A stretch of 64,000 nt of DNA, from assembly GCF_965215815.1 (NCBI RefSeq), contig NZ_CBDCEO010000013.1, positions 806,001 to 870,000 of the forward strand, written 5' to 3'. Origin of the DNA: Poriferisodalis sp965215815 (lineage in GTDB: Bacteria > Actinomycetota > Acidimicrobiia > Acidimicrobiales > Poriferisodalaceae). The translations under genes and the position numbers were made by a program. The notes under the pieces are model-generated. The model did not search any database, was not told the origin of the DNA, and saw only the letters and a list, made by a program, of their open reading frames with translations. This document shows positions 8,539 through 20,700 of the stretch, one piece after another (positions within the stretch are counted from its first letter, which is position 1; the number at the start of each line of letters is the position of its first letter).

Positions 8539-10356
8539 ATGAAGCGACGCGCCACAGCGGTCGCAGCGGCAGTCGTGTTGTTGGCAACACTCGGTGCGCC
8601 GCTTCCGCGTTCAGCGGGCGCGCAGGCGTCCTCCTCGACAACGGCGGCAGTACTCCCGCCGCCGAGCTTGCTCGGCGACTGCTCCGACGCTGTGCCCGTG
8701 ATCGTCGCGTCCGACGCCGCCGCGCAGTCCGACATCTACTCCGCAGTCACGCTCGTCGGCGTGCTGGGGGCAAACACCTGCATCGTGCTGGCCGGCGGTC
8801 GCGACGACCCGTTCCCGCAGGACCAGCTCGAACGACTCGCCACAGCGGCGGCTGGCGGCTACGTCGTCGGCGGACCCGCGGCGGTGCCGAATGCCAAGCT
8901 GTCGGGCCGCAAAATGACCCGCGTGTACGGCGCGGATCGCTGGGAGACCGCCACTGCGGTGGGTGCCGTCGCAGCAGCGCTCGCAGCGGGCGAAGACCCC
9001 GACGAGCCCGACGAGCCCAACGACACGGATGCACAGCCCGATGACGGCACGCCCGTCTGGCAGCAACGGCTGGCAGACGAATTCTCGGCCGCACTGCAGT
9101 CCAGCGAAGCAACTGACGACATGTGCATGTCGCTGTATCGCAACGGCGTGCCGATTTTCGAGCACAAGGCCAACACCCCGTTGGTGCCGGCATCACTCAC
9201 CAAGCTGGCGACCGTCACTGCGGCGCTGAGCGAACTGGGCGCCGAGGCGACATTCACAACTCGGGTGGCTACCGATGCCAGCGCGCTCGCTGCAGTCAGC
9301 GACGGCGTACTGCGAGGCGACGTCTATCTGATCGGCGGCGGCGACCCAGTGTTGGCGACGCCCGGGTACATCAACCGCATTGCCGGAGCGCGTCCCTACA
9401 CCGACGTGACCGAGCTGGCAGACGCCGTCATGACGGCACTCGGCGCCTTGGGCATCGAGACCATCGACGGTGCGATTGTCGGGGACGGATCGTGGTTCGC
9501 CGATGGCGAGCAGAGCTATACCTCGCATTATCCGCCTGACGCGACGTCAGACACGCCGCCGATCTGGAAGCAGTCGTACCTGTCACAGAACCTTGTGGGT
9601 GTGCTGTCGGGCCTGATCATCAACGACGGTTACTCGCCGTACACCACTGACCGGCGAAGCCACACCCGCAGCACCGACGCAGCCCAAGCCGCAGCGTCGG
9701 ACTTCGACGACTTGCTCGAAGCACGCGGCATGGTGATTCGTCACCGACCACGTTCGGGCAGCGCCCCGGCAGCGGACGACTCGACCGATCTGGGCAGCAT
9801 CACCTCGCCATCGGTCTCCGAAATGCTCATCCGGATACTGCGATACTCCGAGAACACCCCGGCGGAAATGCTGCTCAAGCAGATCGGTCGGCTTCACGGT
9901 GACTCGTCACGGGTTGCCGCAGCGGCGGCAGCGACCGCCGCGCTCAGCGACATCTTGGGATCAGCAGCCGACGAGATCGTCCTGGTGGACGGCTCGGGCC
10001 TGTCAGTTCACAACCGCATGAGCTGCGAGGCGGCAGTGCGGTTGCTGGCGTTGGCTGGTGCCGATTCGCGCCTCGTGGACTCGATGTCGATCGCAGGACG
10101 AACCCCGACGCTGCAGACCTGCGGCCCGCGGCCTCTCGCCAACGGGCAGGGCTCCACGAACACGATCTTCGCCAAGGGCGGTCAGCTGAACGACAGCTCG
10201 GCCATTGCCGGTGTCAGCACCGCCGACAACGGCGATGTGCTCACGTTCGCCATGATCGCCAACGAGCCGCTGATTATTCAAACCGGAAGCTGCAACACGC
10301 TGCGCCAACTCACGCTCGATGCCATAGGCCGCTACACATACGGCCCCGCTGGCTGA
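8539..10356 (+). CDS. dacB: D-alanyl-D-alanine carboxypeptidase (PBP4, peptidase S13) with wall-binding repeats
   Basis: This 605-residue secreted protein would trim D-Ala-D-Ala stem peptides and cleave cross-links in peptidoglycan. A Sec signal peptide covers residues 1-27. Residues about 35-145 look like cell-wall-binding repeat type 2 (IVLAGG, YVVGGPAAVP, YGADRWETA), followed by an acidic linker. The S13 domain carries the serine motif SLTK at residue 219, SEN at about 437-439 and KGG at about 546 in place of the common KTG. ATG at 8539 is preferred over GTG at 8524 because AGGAAGTGAGG lies nine bases upstream. The N-terminal wall-binding segment is shared with the giant protein downstream. 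Confidence 0.9.
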   Translation: MKRRATAVAAAVVLLATLGAPLPRSAGAQASSSTTAAVLPPPSLLGDCSDAVPVIVASDAAAQSDIYSAVTLVGVLGANTCIVLAGGRDDPFPQDQLERLATAAAGGYVVGGPAAVPNAKLSGRKMTRVYGADRWETATAVGAVAAALAAGEDPDEPDEPNDTDAQPDDGTPVWQQRLADEFSAALQSSEATDDMCMSLYRNGVPIFEHKANTPLVPASLTKLATVTAALSELGAEATFTTRVATDASALAAVSDGVLRGDVYLIGGGDPVLATPGYINRIAGARPYTDVTELADAVMTALGALGIETIDGAIVGDGSWFADGEQSYTSHYPPDATSDTPPIWKQSYLSQNLVGVLSGLIINDGYSPYTTDRRSHTRSTDAAQAAASDFDDLLEARGMVIRHRPRSGSAPAADDSTDLGSITSPSVSEMLIRILRYSENTPAEMLLKQIGRLHGDSSRVAAAAAATAALSDILGSAADEIVLVDGSGLSVHNRMSCEAAVRLLALAGADSRLVDSMSIAGRTPTLQTCGPRPLANGQGSTNTIFAKGGQLNDSSAIAGVSTADNGDVLTFAMIANEPLIIQTGSCNTLRQLTLDAIGRYTYGPAG

Positions 10357-10364
10357 GCCCGGCG

Positions 10365-10920
10365 AGCGGCAGTGCCGCCACTGACAGGCGGTGGCGCCAG
10401 GCACAGCCGGCACGGTTTGGATGCCGGTGCCGCCTTGGCCCGCGCACCAGAGGAAGTCATCGGCCCAGGGATCGAAACCGACCACCGGCACGCGGTCCGG
10501 CGCGAACGTCCGCAATCCGGCCCAGGTCGAGCGAATAGATCGGACTTCCAGCCGAGTCGCCGCATTGACGGCCTCGATACCCATGGCGACATCAATCTCA
10601 CGGGGTCGGGCATCGCATGGGCTGTCGAGGTGCTCGTCGGCGGGCGATCCCAGCAGCTGTCCAGGTCCTTCGGGCTTGAAATAGAACGATTCGTCGGCGC
10701 CGATCACCAGTGGCCAATCATCGGCGTCGAAGCCGGTCAAGAAAGTGAAAATCGTGCGGCGTAGCGGTTGCATGCCCACGGCTTTTGCCCCGGCAAGTTC
10801 GGCGACCTCGTCTGCCCACGCCCCTGCAGCATTCACCACGACCCGGCAGGCACGGGAGAGCGAATCACGCGCGCTGGAAACCATCGCGATCGCGACGGTT
10901 GAACGCGCCACACTCGCCAA
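10365..10920 (-). pseudogene. Truncated FAD-dependent amine/amino-acid oxidase (DAO family) relic
   Basis: A minus-strand frame encodes the middle and end of a D-amino-acid-oxidase-type flavoprotein: VVNAAGAWADEVAELAG, a substrate-domain stretch with FYFKPEGPGQLLGSP, and FLWCAGQGGTGIQT, the C-terminal FAD-contact loop. The N-terminal Rossmann GxGxxG and about 150 residues are absent upstream. After GTGIQT the frame runs into the back of dacB without family similarity, while a shifted frame looks a little more like the usual tail. Loss of both ends and a probable frameshift indicate a dead gene. The homologous family oxidises glycine, sarcosine or D-amino acids. Confidence 0.7.
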
Positions 10921-10984
10921 ATGAAGTTCTCAGAACCGGCACACGCAGCGGGCAGACAGCACCCAGCAGCTCCACAATGCAACC

Positions 10985-11014
10985 TTGTAAATATGCAAGA
11001 TTCCCTTGTACACT
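10985..11014 (+). promoter_or_regulatory. Promoter of the AbrB/PIN pair, leaderless
   Basis: TTGTAA (10985-10990) and TACACT (11009-11014) are separated by 18 bp. A start site six to seven bases downstream would coincide with GTG at 11021, so the transcript would be leaderless. This supports GTG 11021 over TTG 11006, which lies at the -10 box. Confidence 0.5.
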
Positions 11015-11020
11015 GGTGTC

Positions 11021-11263
11021 GTGGCTGTTGCGCACTATCGGGTTTCGGAACGGGGTCAGATGGCACTGCCGGCTGAAGCACGTCGCCGATGGGGAATCGC
11101 TGCTGGAGGAGCAGTTGAGATTGCCGATCTTGGCGCTGCGGTGGTGGTAGTGCCGGCCAACCGAGGTGGACTGCGGTCGATGCTCAGCGAAGCCTTGGAG
11201 GATGCCGGCGGATATCGGTCGCTCGCGCGCCGAGTCGCTGCCAGCGAGCCTGATCTCGCATGA
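11021..11263 (+). CDS. AbrB/MazE-type antitoxin
   Basis: This 80-residue protein starts with a swapped-hairpin AbrB domain: VSERGQMALPAEARRRWGI followed by GGAVEIADLGAAVVVVP, the usual beta-strand order of SpoVT/AbrB antitoxins. The C-terminal 30 residues (LRSMLSEALEDAGGY) form a helix suited to neutralising the toxin. GTG at 11021 follows from the promoter position. The stop is 30 bp before the PIN gene, so both are likely one operon. The antitoxin should bind its own promoter; the local TTGTAA and CTTGTACA motifs might be part of the operator. Confidence 0.8.
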   Translation: MAVAHYRVSERGQMALPAEARRRWGIAAGGAVEIADLGAAVVVVPANRGGLRSMLSEALEDAGGYRSLARRVAASEPDLA

Positions 11264-11293
11264 ATCCGCAGGCCCCATGAGCCCGCATCTTCC

Positions 11294-11737
11294 ATGAGCG
11301 AAGTCGTCCTCGTGGACGACCACATCCTGTTGAGGATGCTGCTCGGTGAAGAGCCGCGCGACTTGCGGCCCCGAGACGGCGTCGTCGCCACGACGGGGCT
11401 GTGGTACCACCGTCTTTGCCGTGCACTCGCCGATCAAGCAGTCGTCGGCTCGATGTCTCGCCGGCTCGGAGGTGTGTCGCCCGAAGTCGCAGCCGAGGTC
11501 ATTGCCGCTGTCCTCGAGCTGCCGACATCAATCGAGCTGGTGTCGCTTCGCGCGATCGGCTGGCCGATGGGCGAACTCGTGCGGGACGGGGCCCGCCTCA
11601 ACCTGCTCTCGCTCGAAGCACTGGCTGCTGCTCGCTTTCTGGATGCGGAGATCTGCTACGCGCAGGCCAACGAGAACGAACCGCTCATCGACGCGGCTCG
11701 CACCCAAGCAATACCGATTCGCAGCCTGCAGATCTGA
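11294..11737 (+). CDS. PIN-domain-like toxin (VapC-like)
   Basis: This 147-residue protein starts VVLVDDHILLRMLLGEEP, which resembles the first acidic motif of PIN ribonucleases. The C-terminal part LNLLSLEALAAARFLDAEICY followed by NENEPLIDAARTQAIPI resembles the last two PIN strands, with acidic residues at the expected places. The middle acidic cluster is less clear, so the fold is probable rather than certain. The position directly after an AbrB-type antitoxin is the normal VapBC or AbrB-PIN order. Its activity would be RNA cleavage. Confidence 0.65.
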   Translation: MSEVVLVDDHILLRMLLGEEPRDLRPRDGVVATTGLWYHRLCRALADQAVVGSMSRRLGGVSPEVAAEVIAAVLELPTSIELVSLRAIGWPMGELVRDGARLNLLSLEALAAARFLDAEICYAQANENEPLIDAARTQAIPIRSLQI

Positions 11738-11764
11738 GCAGGTGCCTTCGCTGCTGAGTCGGAG

Positions 11765-14700
11765 TCAGAGGTTGGCGAGGATGCGTCGGGCTGCTCGTGC
11801 GGCGGTGTCGGTGCGGGTCTGGCCAGTGATGCGTCGGATGTCGGCGCTGTCGGGTGCTGTTTGGGTGACGGTGGTGCGCACGTCTTCGGCGACTGCTGTG
11901 CGCCCGCCCACGATGATCACCCGGGTCGGCCGGTAGTCGCGTATCAGCGCTGCTGTCGCCTCGGGCAGCATGCCCTGCGTGGTGTAGGCCACCGCGGCGT
12001 TGTCGGTCGCCGCGGCCAGCGCGGCGGCGACGCCCACGTCGGGCGCGGACCAGCCGTTCGCGATCACCAAGGTGACGCCGTCAGACGCCGCGGCGGGGTT
12101 GCCCAGCACGCGGCGTGCTGCTTGTGCGGCAGTGTCGATGCGGTCATCGCCGGTGAGCCGCGAAATGCTGGCTCCGTCTGCCGCGTCAGCGATCGCGTCG
12201 GCCACATCAGGGCCGATCGCGGCGGTGCCCCCCACCAGGATCACCCGCGCCACCTCGTAGTCGCGCAGCAGCGCAGCAGACGCCTCAGACAGCGTGGCGG
12301 CCTCGGTGTACAGCACCGCGGCACGGCCGCTGCGCGCAGCCAACGCCGCCGCGGCGCCGATATCAGGCGGCGACCAGCCGTTGGCCACAATCAGTGTGAC
12401 CCGACCCGCCGCAGCGGGCGCGCCCAGAATGCGTCGCGCCGTCGCCGCCGCGGTGTCAGCGCGATCCACCCCCGACTCCCGCGAGATGCCCGAATCGGGC
12501 GACGCAGCGCGGATCTGGTTGCGCACATCACGCGACACCGCCGAATTGCCGCCCACGATCACCACCTCAGCGGGCAGTGCTTCTCTCAACAGCGCCCTGG
12601 TCTCCGAGGACAGCTCACCGCCCGCCGTATAGACCACCACTGCACCGTCGGTACGAGCAGCCAGCACCGACGCCACGCCCACATCGGCAGCACTCCACCC
12701 ATTCGCCACCACAAACGTCGCAACACCGACATCGAAATCACCACCACCGCCGCCGCCAGAGCCGCCGCCGGCAGCACCGCCGCCAGCAGCTCCGCCGCCG
12801 TCGTCCGCACCGACCGGGGTCGACCCACTCGCCGTCTCCCCGGTGCCCGTGTCCGATGCGTCGGGCGTCGCAACCGACGTGGTGCCCGCGGTCACCGTGA
12901 ACGACACCTCCAGCGAGCCCCGCTCATCGCCCTGGCCTGCGGAGTCCGCATACGCCGTCGCCCGCAGCGTGTAGGAGCCCGCCGGCAGCGCCTGCCCGTT
13001 CACCCTGCCGGCCCCGTCGCCGTAGAGCGAGTACGGCGCCGCGTCGTCGCTGCTCGTCACCGTCTTGGCGCCCGAGAGCGCGAAACGCACGCTCCCCGGC
13101 TGCGCGCCCGGGCTGATGTCCGCCCGGATCCCGTAGCTCGCCGCCGCCAGCTCGCCGAGCTGCACCGTCGAGCCGTCCGCCAGCGCCATCAGGTCCGCGT
13201 TCGTGCCCGCGTCCACCAGCGTGAACCCCGTCAGCCACGCCACCTCCTGCTCGCTGTTCAGGATCGTCGCCACCGCCGAGCCGTCTCCGATCACGGCCGC
13301 CCCGTTGTTCGCATCGCTCCCCGTCGGGTTGCTCAGCACCAGCCGGAACGTCTCCCCGCTGTCCTCTTCGCCGTCGTCGGTGATCGGTACCAGCGCCGTC
13401 TGCTTGCTCGTCTCGCCCGGCGCAAACGTCACCGTCCCGCTTGTGGTCGTGTAGTCCGCCGGCGCCACCGCCGTGGCGTCCACGGTCGTGTATTGCACCG
13501 TCACCGTCCCGGTCGCCGCCGGGTCCAGCGTCACCAGGAACCCGACCGAGCCGTCGGCCTCGTTCACCACCGCGTCGAACACGTTGAGCGTCGGCGTGCG
13601 GCTGTCCCAGGTCTGCTCCGCCGACCACCCGCTCACGCCGCTGCCGCTGTACGCCCGCACCCGCGCCGTGACCGGGCCCCGGCCCGACGCACCCGGCGGC
13701 AGCGTCACGCTCGTCGCCGCCTGCAGGCTCCGGTTCTGGTTCGCCCGGTTGCCGTACCGCGGGCCGTGGCGCCACTCCACCAGGTAGCCCCACGCGCCGG
13801 GCACCGGGTTCCAGCTTATGTGGCGGTCCGATCCGACCGTCACGCCGCCCGGCACCGGAAGCGTCGCATCGGCGGGCCGGTCCACCAGGATCCGCACCAG
13901 GCCCGAGCCATCCGAGACCGGCCCCGACCGCGTATCGTCCGAGCCGTACGAGACCTCGTGGTTGTACACCACCGCAAACGGCGCGCTCAGCAGCGCGTCG
14001 GGCCGCACGTCCGCCGCGTAGTCCTCGAGCGCACGCGCCGTCACCGTCACCTCGTACCAGTCGTTCGGGCTCCCCCCGTAGATCGGGATGCGGTCGTTCG
14101 CCCGGTCCGGGAAGTTGGTCATGTCGTAGACATCGCTCATGGTGAGGTAGTTGCCGTTCTCGTCGGTCCTGTAGCCGATGCCCTCCTTCTCGCACCGCAG
14201 GTTCGAGAACAACGTCGGGGCGGTCTGTGCCGGGCTCGCCCGCAGCCGTCCCGCCGGCGACTCGATGCGCCGCGGGATCACGTTGTAGATGCGGGTGCAG
14301 GGCTTCAGCCCCACCCGGTACTTGCCCACCTCCCCCATCCGGATGGTCAGCGCCGTGGTCGAGGCATCGCGCCAGGCACCGTTCTGCCAGACCTGCGCCT
14401 CCACAAGGTCGCGGGCATAGGGGCTCTTGAGCGGCGTCTCCCCCGCCCGCGGCGTCCACAGCCAGTACGACTGCCCCCGGCCGGAGTCGAAGGTGTTCAC
14501 CCAGTCCAGGTCCACCCGGTAGAACGTCGACGCCTGCACGTTGTCGGTCAGCTCGAAGCGGACCTCGCCCTTCGCCGTCGGGCGCAGCGGATCGCCGTAC
14601 GTTGTCGACCCAGAATTGTCGTTCGGCCTGTAGCGCACGTAGATCGGGTTGCCGTCCGGGTTGCGCAATTGGAACCAAACCCGCAGCGTCCCCGAGTCCG

Positions 14701-17700
14701 GCGCCACCGCCCGCAGACCCTCCACCTCGGTCGCATCGAGCGTTGCCACGTTCGACCACGGGCCCGGAACGCCGTTGATGTTGATGGCCCGCACCCGGTA
14801 GCGGTTCTCCCGGATCACGCCCGGCGCCAGCACCTGATGCACATATCTTGTGCTGAAGATTCCCCTCGTCGAGGCCATCTCATACCAGTTCGCCTCGTCG
14901 TCGCAGGCTGTCCGGCACACCTCGATGCTGTAGCCCCGCAGGGCAGAGTTCCGGAGCACCAGATGTTGCTGCGCTGGGGTGTTGTAGTCATAGTTGCTCG
15001 CGTTGGCGGGCCTGGCCCAGCTGAGTTCCGCCCGGCCGCTGTCGGTCGCCTCGACCTGTAGCACCTGCGGCGCTGTCGGGACCCCGGTCACCCGCTCCGT
15101 CGGCGTCCCCGCCACCGACGCCACGTTTGCCGAACCGTGGGCGTTCACCGCCTGCACTTCGAAGGTGTGGGCCGCGCCGTTGGTCAGCCCCTCCACCCGG
15201 TAGCTCGTCTCGGGTCCCACCGACTGCCAGGCGTTGAACGTCCCGCCGTCGGTCTCCCGCCAGCGCACCTCGTAGCGCAGCACCGGGCTGTCGTTGACAA
15301 CCAGCTCCCACGACAACTCGGCGTAGCCGTGGCCGGTGATCACCGCCAAGCTCCCCGGTGCCTGTGCCGGGCCGTCGTCGTCGGTCACCGTCAGCACGAG
15401 CTGCGGGTTCGCGCCCGTCGTCACCCGCCCCGGCAGCGGCGTCGAAAAGCCGAGCGTCAGGGTCTCGTTGCCCTCCACCGCGGTGTCGTCGCCGAACGTC
15501 ACCGTGAAGGCCGCCTCGGTGGCGTCGGCCGCGAAGGTCACGCTGGGGGGCACGCCCGAGAACTCGTCCGCGTCCAGGTTCGCGCCCCGCGCCGCCGACA
15601 GCGTCAGCGCCACCTCGCGCTCGGGTGCCTGGCTCAGCCGCACCGTGACGCTCACCTGGGCGCCCTCGGGCACCGACGCCGACGCCGGGTCGAACGTCGC
15701 CGAGACCACCGGCACGTCGTCGTCCAGCAGCGTCAGCACGAACTCGTGGTGCGTCCCCGCCACGTAGCCCTCCGGCAGCGTCCCGAGGCCCAACGTCAAG
15801 GTGCGGTGCGGCTCGTCGTCGGTGTTGTCCACCGTCGTCACCGTGAAGCTCTTCGAGGTCTGGCCCGCGTTGAACACCACGCTCGCCGGCACGCCGGAGT
15901 ACTCGGTGGCGCTGAGCCCGGCGCCGCGCGTGGCCGTGATCGGCGCGGTGACCGTCGTGCCCGCCGCGGGCGCTTCGTCCAGCGTCACCGTCACCGTCAC
16001 CGAGCCGCCCTCGGTGATCGAGGCCGACCCCGCTCCGAACGACACCGCCACCCCTTCCCTCGGCGTGACCTGCACCTGGGCCACAGCGCCGTTGTGGTTG
16101 CTGTTGCGCGCCCGGATCTCGAAGGTGTACTCGATCTCATTGGTGAGGCCCGTGAACGGGTGGCTGGTGGTCTCGCCGTCGCTGCCCCCGATCGCGGCCC
16201 AGCTCGTCCAGGGGCCGGTCCCGGCGCGCTGGCGGTACTGGTAGTCGCTGACCCAGATCTGGTCGTAGGTCGCCGGGTGGTCCCAGCGCAGCGTCGCCCC
16301 GGTGTCCCCCGGCCTTGCGGTGATGTTGCGGGGAGCGCCCGGCGCGGCGTCGTCGTCGAGGATCAGCAGCGTCGCCATCGACGGAGTGCCGATGGTGTAG
16401 TAGTCCGGGTTCGACGGGATGGTGAAGGTGACCGTGGCGTGGTCCCCCGCCGCCGAGTTGCCGGTGGGCGTCATGGTGCTCGAGAGGCTCGTGGTCTGTC
16501 CTCCTTCGAAATTGAGGGGTGCCGCCGGCTGTCCGTCTTGGGCGTTCAGCGCGAGTATGGGGAGCCTGGGCGTTGCCCCCATGGCCAAGGCATACAGCGG
16601 GGCAAGCCCCGAGATGTCGTATCCCCGCGAGAGCGTTCCGTCCAGGAACACTGAGCTGTTCTCGACGACCCTGGTGTCCCTCAGGCTGATGGTGAACACG
16701 GGTGGGTCCTCGTCGTCGACGTATGCGAGCTCGATGCCGCCGCCGATCTGGGCCCCGCCGTGCGTGGCGGTCAGTGTCTCGGTCTCCGGCGGGCGATACA
16801 GGTCGCCCGGGCGCTGCGGGGAGCTGACGGCGAGCGTGCCGTTGGATTGCCCGGCGGTGATGGTGATGGTCGCGCTCCCGCCCGCGCCCTGGATGAGCCC
16901 GCTGGTGATCTCCTGGCCGCCCCACTCGAGGGTTACCGTCTGGTCGGTCTCGAACCGCACGTTGTTGGTGATCCACACCGTCGCCGTCGCCGAGGCGCCG
17001 CCCTCGACGAGCTGCGTGACGGCGTTGTGCCCCGAATCGCGAAGGGTGAGCCCCAACAGCGCCACATCGTCGTCCACCACCGTGATGGCGACCTCGGAGT
17101 TCGTCCCCGCCACGTAGCCATCCGGCAGCGTCCCCAGCTCCAGCGTGAGCTCTTCGTCCGGTTCGTCCAGCGTGTCGTTTGCCGCCGTCACGGTGAAGCT
17201 CTTCGAGGTGTCGCCCGCGGCGAACGTCACGCTCGCGGGCACCCCGGAATACTCGGTCGCGCCGAGACCCGTGCCCCGCGTCGCGGTGATCGGCACCGTC
17301 ACCGTCGTTCCCGCCGCCGGCGCCGTGGCCAGCGTCAGCGTGACGGTGGCCGAGCCGCCTTCGGTGATCGATGCCGACGCCGAGCCGAACGAGACCGCAA
17401 CGCCGATGATGGGGGTGACCATCACCTGGGCCTCGGCCCCGTCGCCCGCGACGTTCTCGGCTCGCAGCTCGTAGGTGTACTCCGTCTCGTTGGTCAGGCC
17501 CGTGAACTTGTGGCTGGTGGTGGTGCCGTCGCTGCCCGGAAGGGTCGCCCACGAGCTGAACGAGCCCGTCCCTGCCTTCACCCGGTACTCGTAGTGCGTT
17601 ATGGGCTGACCGTGGTCCGGCGTGGGCGCCGGCGGCGCATCCCATCTCAGGGTCGCCTCGGTGTTGCCCGCCTGCGCGCGGAGGTTCCCCACCGCCAGCG

Positions 17701-20700
17701 GCGGCGTGTCGTCGTCCCGCACGATGATCGTCACCGTCTTGGGGGTGCCCAGGGTGTAGGGGATATCCGTGCTCGTCTCGAGGGCGAAGGTCACCGTGCG
17801 TGCGCCGTCGTTCTGGGTGGTGTTCTCGGCGGCGGTCAGCGTTACGGTGGCGGTCAGTTCGTTCGCGACCAGAGATGCCTGGTCGGGTAGCGTCCCGCTG
17901 AGGGCGCTGTCGTCGTCGGTGATGGTGAACCTGAGCGCTCCGGGATTCGGGTAGCGGACGGAGAGCTCGATGTCGATGTCGAATGTGTCACCCTCGTTCA
18001 CTGACTCCGGGGCGTCGGTGATCCGCGCCACGGGCGCGCTCTCGTCCTCGATGCGGCGGAGGTCCATGATGGTCCCGATGACGTCGTCCTCCCACGTGGC
18101 GGTGAGGTCGCCAGTCTCGGGGATATAGATTGGGTTTGCATCGTTGTCGGGCGCGCTGAGGTCGAGGTGGCCGGTCGACGCTCCGGCCAGGATGGTGATG
18201 GTCGAGGTGTTGCCCGCGCCCTGGATCCGGCCGCCCACCAGCGTGCGGCCGCCCCACTCCAGGGTGATCGTCTGGTCGGCGCCGAAGGTGGCCTGGCCGG
18301 CGTTGGTGATGGTCACCCTCGCCGCCGCCGAAGTGCCGCCCTCGGTCAGCCCGGTCACGTCGCCGCCGCCGTCGCGCAGCGTGAAGCTCCACACCGGCGC
18401 GAGCAGCGTCAGCGTGTCACTGGCCTCACCGCCGCCGCCGACGTCGTTCACGGCGCGGACCTCGAACGTGTATTCTCCGCCCGGGTCCAGGCCCTCCAGC
18501 GTGTGGCTGGTCTCGTTGGCCTCACCCGGGGCGCTGTCAGGGACCTCCGTCCATGAGGTGACTCTGCGAATCGCCAGTGCGACCGTATCGTCCTCGCTCC
18601 AGCTGAGGCCGGTGCCGGTCCAGGTGAGGTTGCCCAAGTTGGGGGTTGCGTCCGCGAACGGGAACGAGAGCCCGCCCACGTGGAGCGTCAGGTCGGCGAG
18701 CGCCGCCGCGGTGATGCTGCTCTTGTTGGTTGCGAGGAACAGCTGCCCGCCAGTAGTGAGGTATAACTCATCGATCCGGTAGTCCACCGAGTCATAGGAG
18801 AACGTATTGTCGGTCAGAAGTTCGCCTGGCTCGCATCCGAAATTGGCTCTCACGGTTTCGCATCCCAGCAAGTTGTTGGTGCCAAACTGCTTGACCGTGA
18901 GCGTTGCCGACCATATGGGCGTCTGGTCCCCGTAGCGCACTTCGTGCCTGGTTATGGGGCTGCCGTTGGCCCAGGTGTCGCCGTCCCACAGAAGGTCCGC
19001 CTCGCCGAATGTCGTCGAGGTGTTAATCGCGGCGGACAGAAACGCCACGGCCTCCGGAGCGGTGGCATCGAGGGTGTTGCTGACGGCCTGGTCGGCCAGG
19101 GCCGCGGCGTCGTTGCCGGCGATGTCCTGGATGGGATTGGTCTCCGGCACGGTGTAGCTGACAGTCAGCGCGTCGCCGGGGCGGAAAGCCGGGCTGAGCG
19201 TGAGCGCGATGCCCGAGGTGCCGCTGAGCGCTGCGGTGGAAACGGTATGGGCGGTCCCGCCGCCGATGCTCAGGGCGATCGTGTCGCCCTGGCTCCAGGT
19301 GAGGCCGGTGTTGGTCCATCTGAGTCCGGACCCCTGCTGGGTTGCGTCCGCGAATGCGAACGAGGTGGCGCCGACCTTGAGCGTCAGGTCGCGTACCGTA
19401 ACTGGCTCCAAGTACCGGTTTGCTTGGAAGTCCAGTTCCCCGGCCTTGAGTTCTATGATTTCGACCTCGTAGTCGGTGCCGCCATACGAGAATGCGACGG
19501 CGGTCAGGGTGCTGGATATATTGCATTCGTCTCCGAAGGGTGGGCTGGGGTTATCGTTGCAACCCAAAAAGCCGGAGCCTGTGTCCTGGACCGTGAGTGT
19601 CGCCGACAATATCTCGTTGGTACCCACGGTGAATGCCGACGTCTCCGGGATGGAGTCCGGGTCCAGAGGCTCGTTGTAGGTCAGCAACACCTCCGTGTTG
19701 GACGGGGTGGACGTCTCCGACAGCGTGGGCGCGGTCTCGTCGACGATGGGGGTGGCCGCCAGGACGGCGTTGCCGTTGCCGACCGCGTCGGCGACCGCGT
19801 CGGCGGCGAGCGCAACGGTCACGTTGGTGTCGGTGGCGGTGAGCGCCGTGGTGAGGGTGATCTCGACCTCGGAGCCGCTCGTCGAGTGCGCCGTGGTGGT
19901 CAGTGTCGTCCCGCCCGAGTCGAAGGTGATCTTCGTGCGGTCGACGCTGCCGATGGCCTCGCTGAAGGTGAGGGTGATCTTCGACTTGTCGGCGGAGGGC
20001 CTGGCCCCGTTGAGCTCCGGCCGCACGCCGTCGACCTTGTGGTCCGAGTCGGCGGCGAGCCCGGAATGACTGGCGTCCACTATCTGCCCGAAAGGACCGA
20101 CGATCCGATTGAAGTGCTGTACGTCGTTGCCGCTCACCAAGATGCCGTCGGTGTCCTCGTCGTCTTCATCGACGGTGTGGGTGCAGGCCAAGACCTTCGT
20201 CGGCGCCGTGCCGAGCACGCATCCCGGTTCCTTCTCATCTGCAAAGCCAATTCCCAAGTAGAGGGAGGCGTACGGTGTAAGTGGGCTGGCGTCGGTGAGC
20301 GTGATGTTCTTGTCGAAGGTGAACGTCACGACGATGTCGTCGCCGATGGCGTAGGTCTTGTCGGCGCCCGGGTCCGAGGTGATGGCGACCGACGTGATCT
20401 CCGGCGGCAGGCCGACGACCGGGCCGAACTGGGGGCTGGTGCGGGGGTATTCCCGGTAGCCCGCGTCGTCGTCGAAGACCACCCGCACCTTGAGGTGTTT
20501 GTCCACGTCGTCGGCGGTCGGCGTGTATGTGGAGCCGGTCGCGCCGTCGATGTCGGCCTCGTCCGCTCCGTCCACCCGGATCCACTGGTACTCGAAGTGG
20601 GCGCTCGCGACGCCGTCGGTGGAGTCCGTGATGCCGGAGACGTTGGCGCTCACCTCCACGCCGTCCTTCGGCGATGCGATGGTCAGAACCACCGGGATTG

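Noticed and set aside
11861..15061. Plus-strand open frame of over 1000 codons
   Set aside because: It is rich in Arg, His and Gly and lies wholly antisense to the Calx-beta/FN3 coding region, which has clear domains. High GC produces such long shadow frames.
13240..17400. Repeated segments that might be a CRISPR array
   Set aside because: The repeats are hundreds of bases apart, in frame and diverged, as expected of Calx-beta and FN3 domain copies. No short regular spacer pattern exists.
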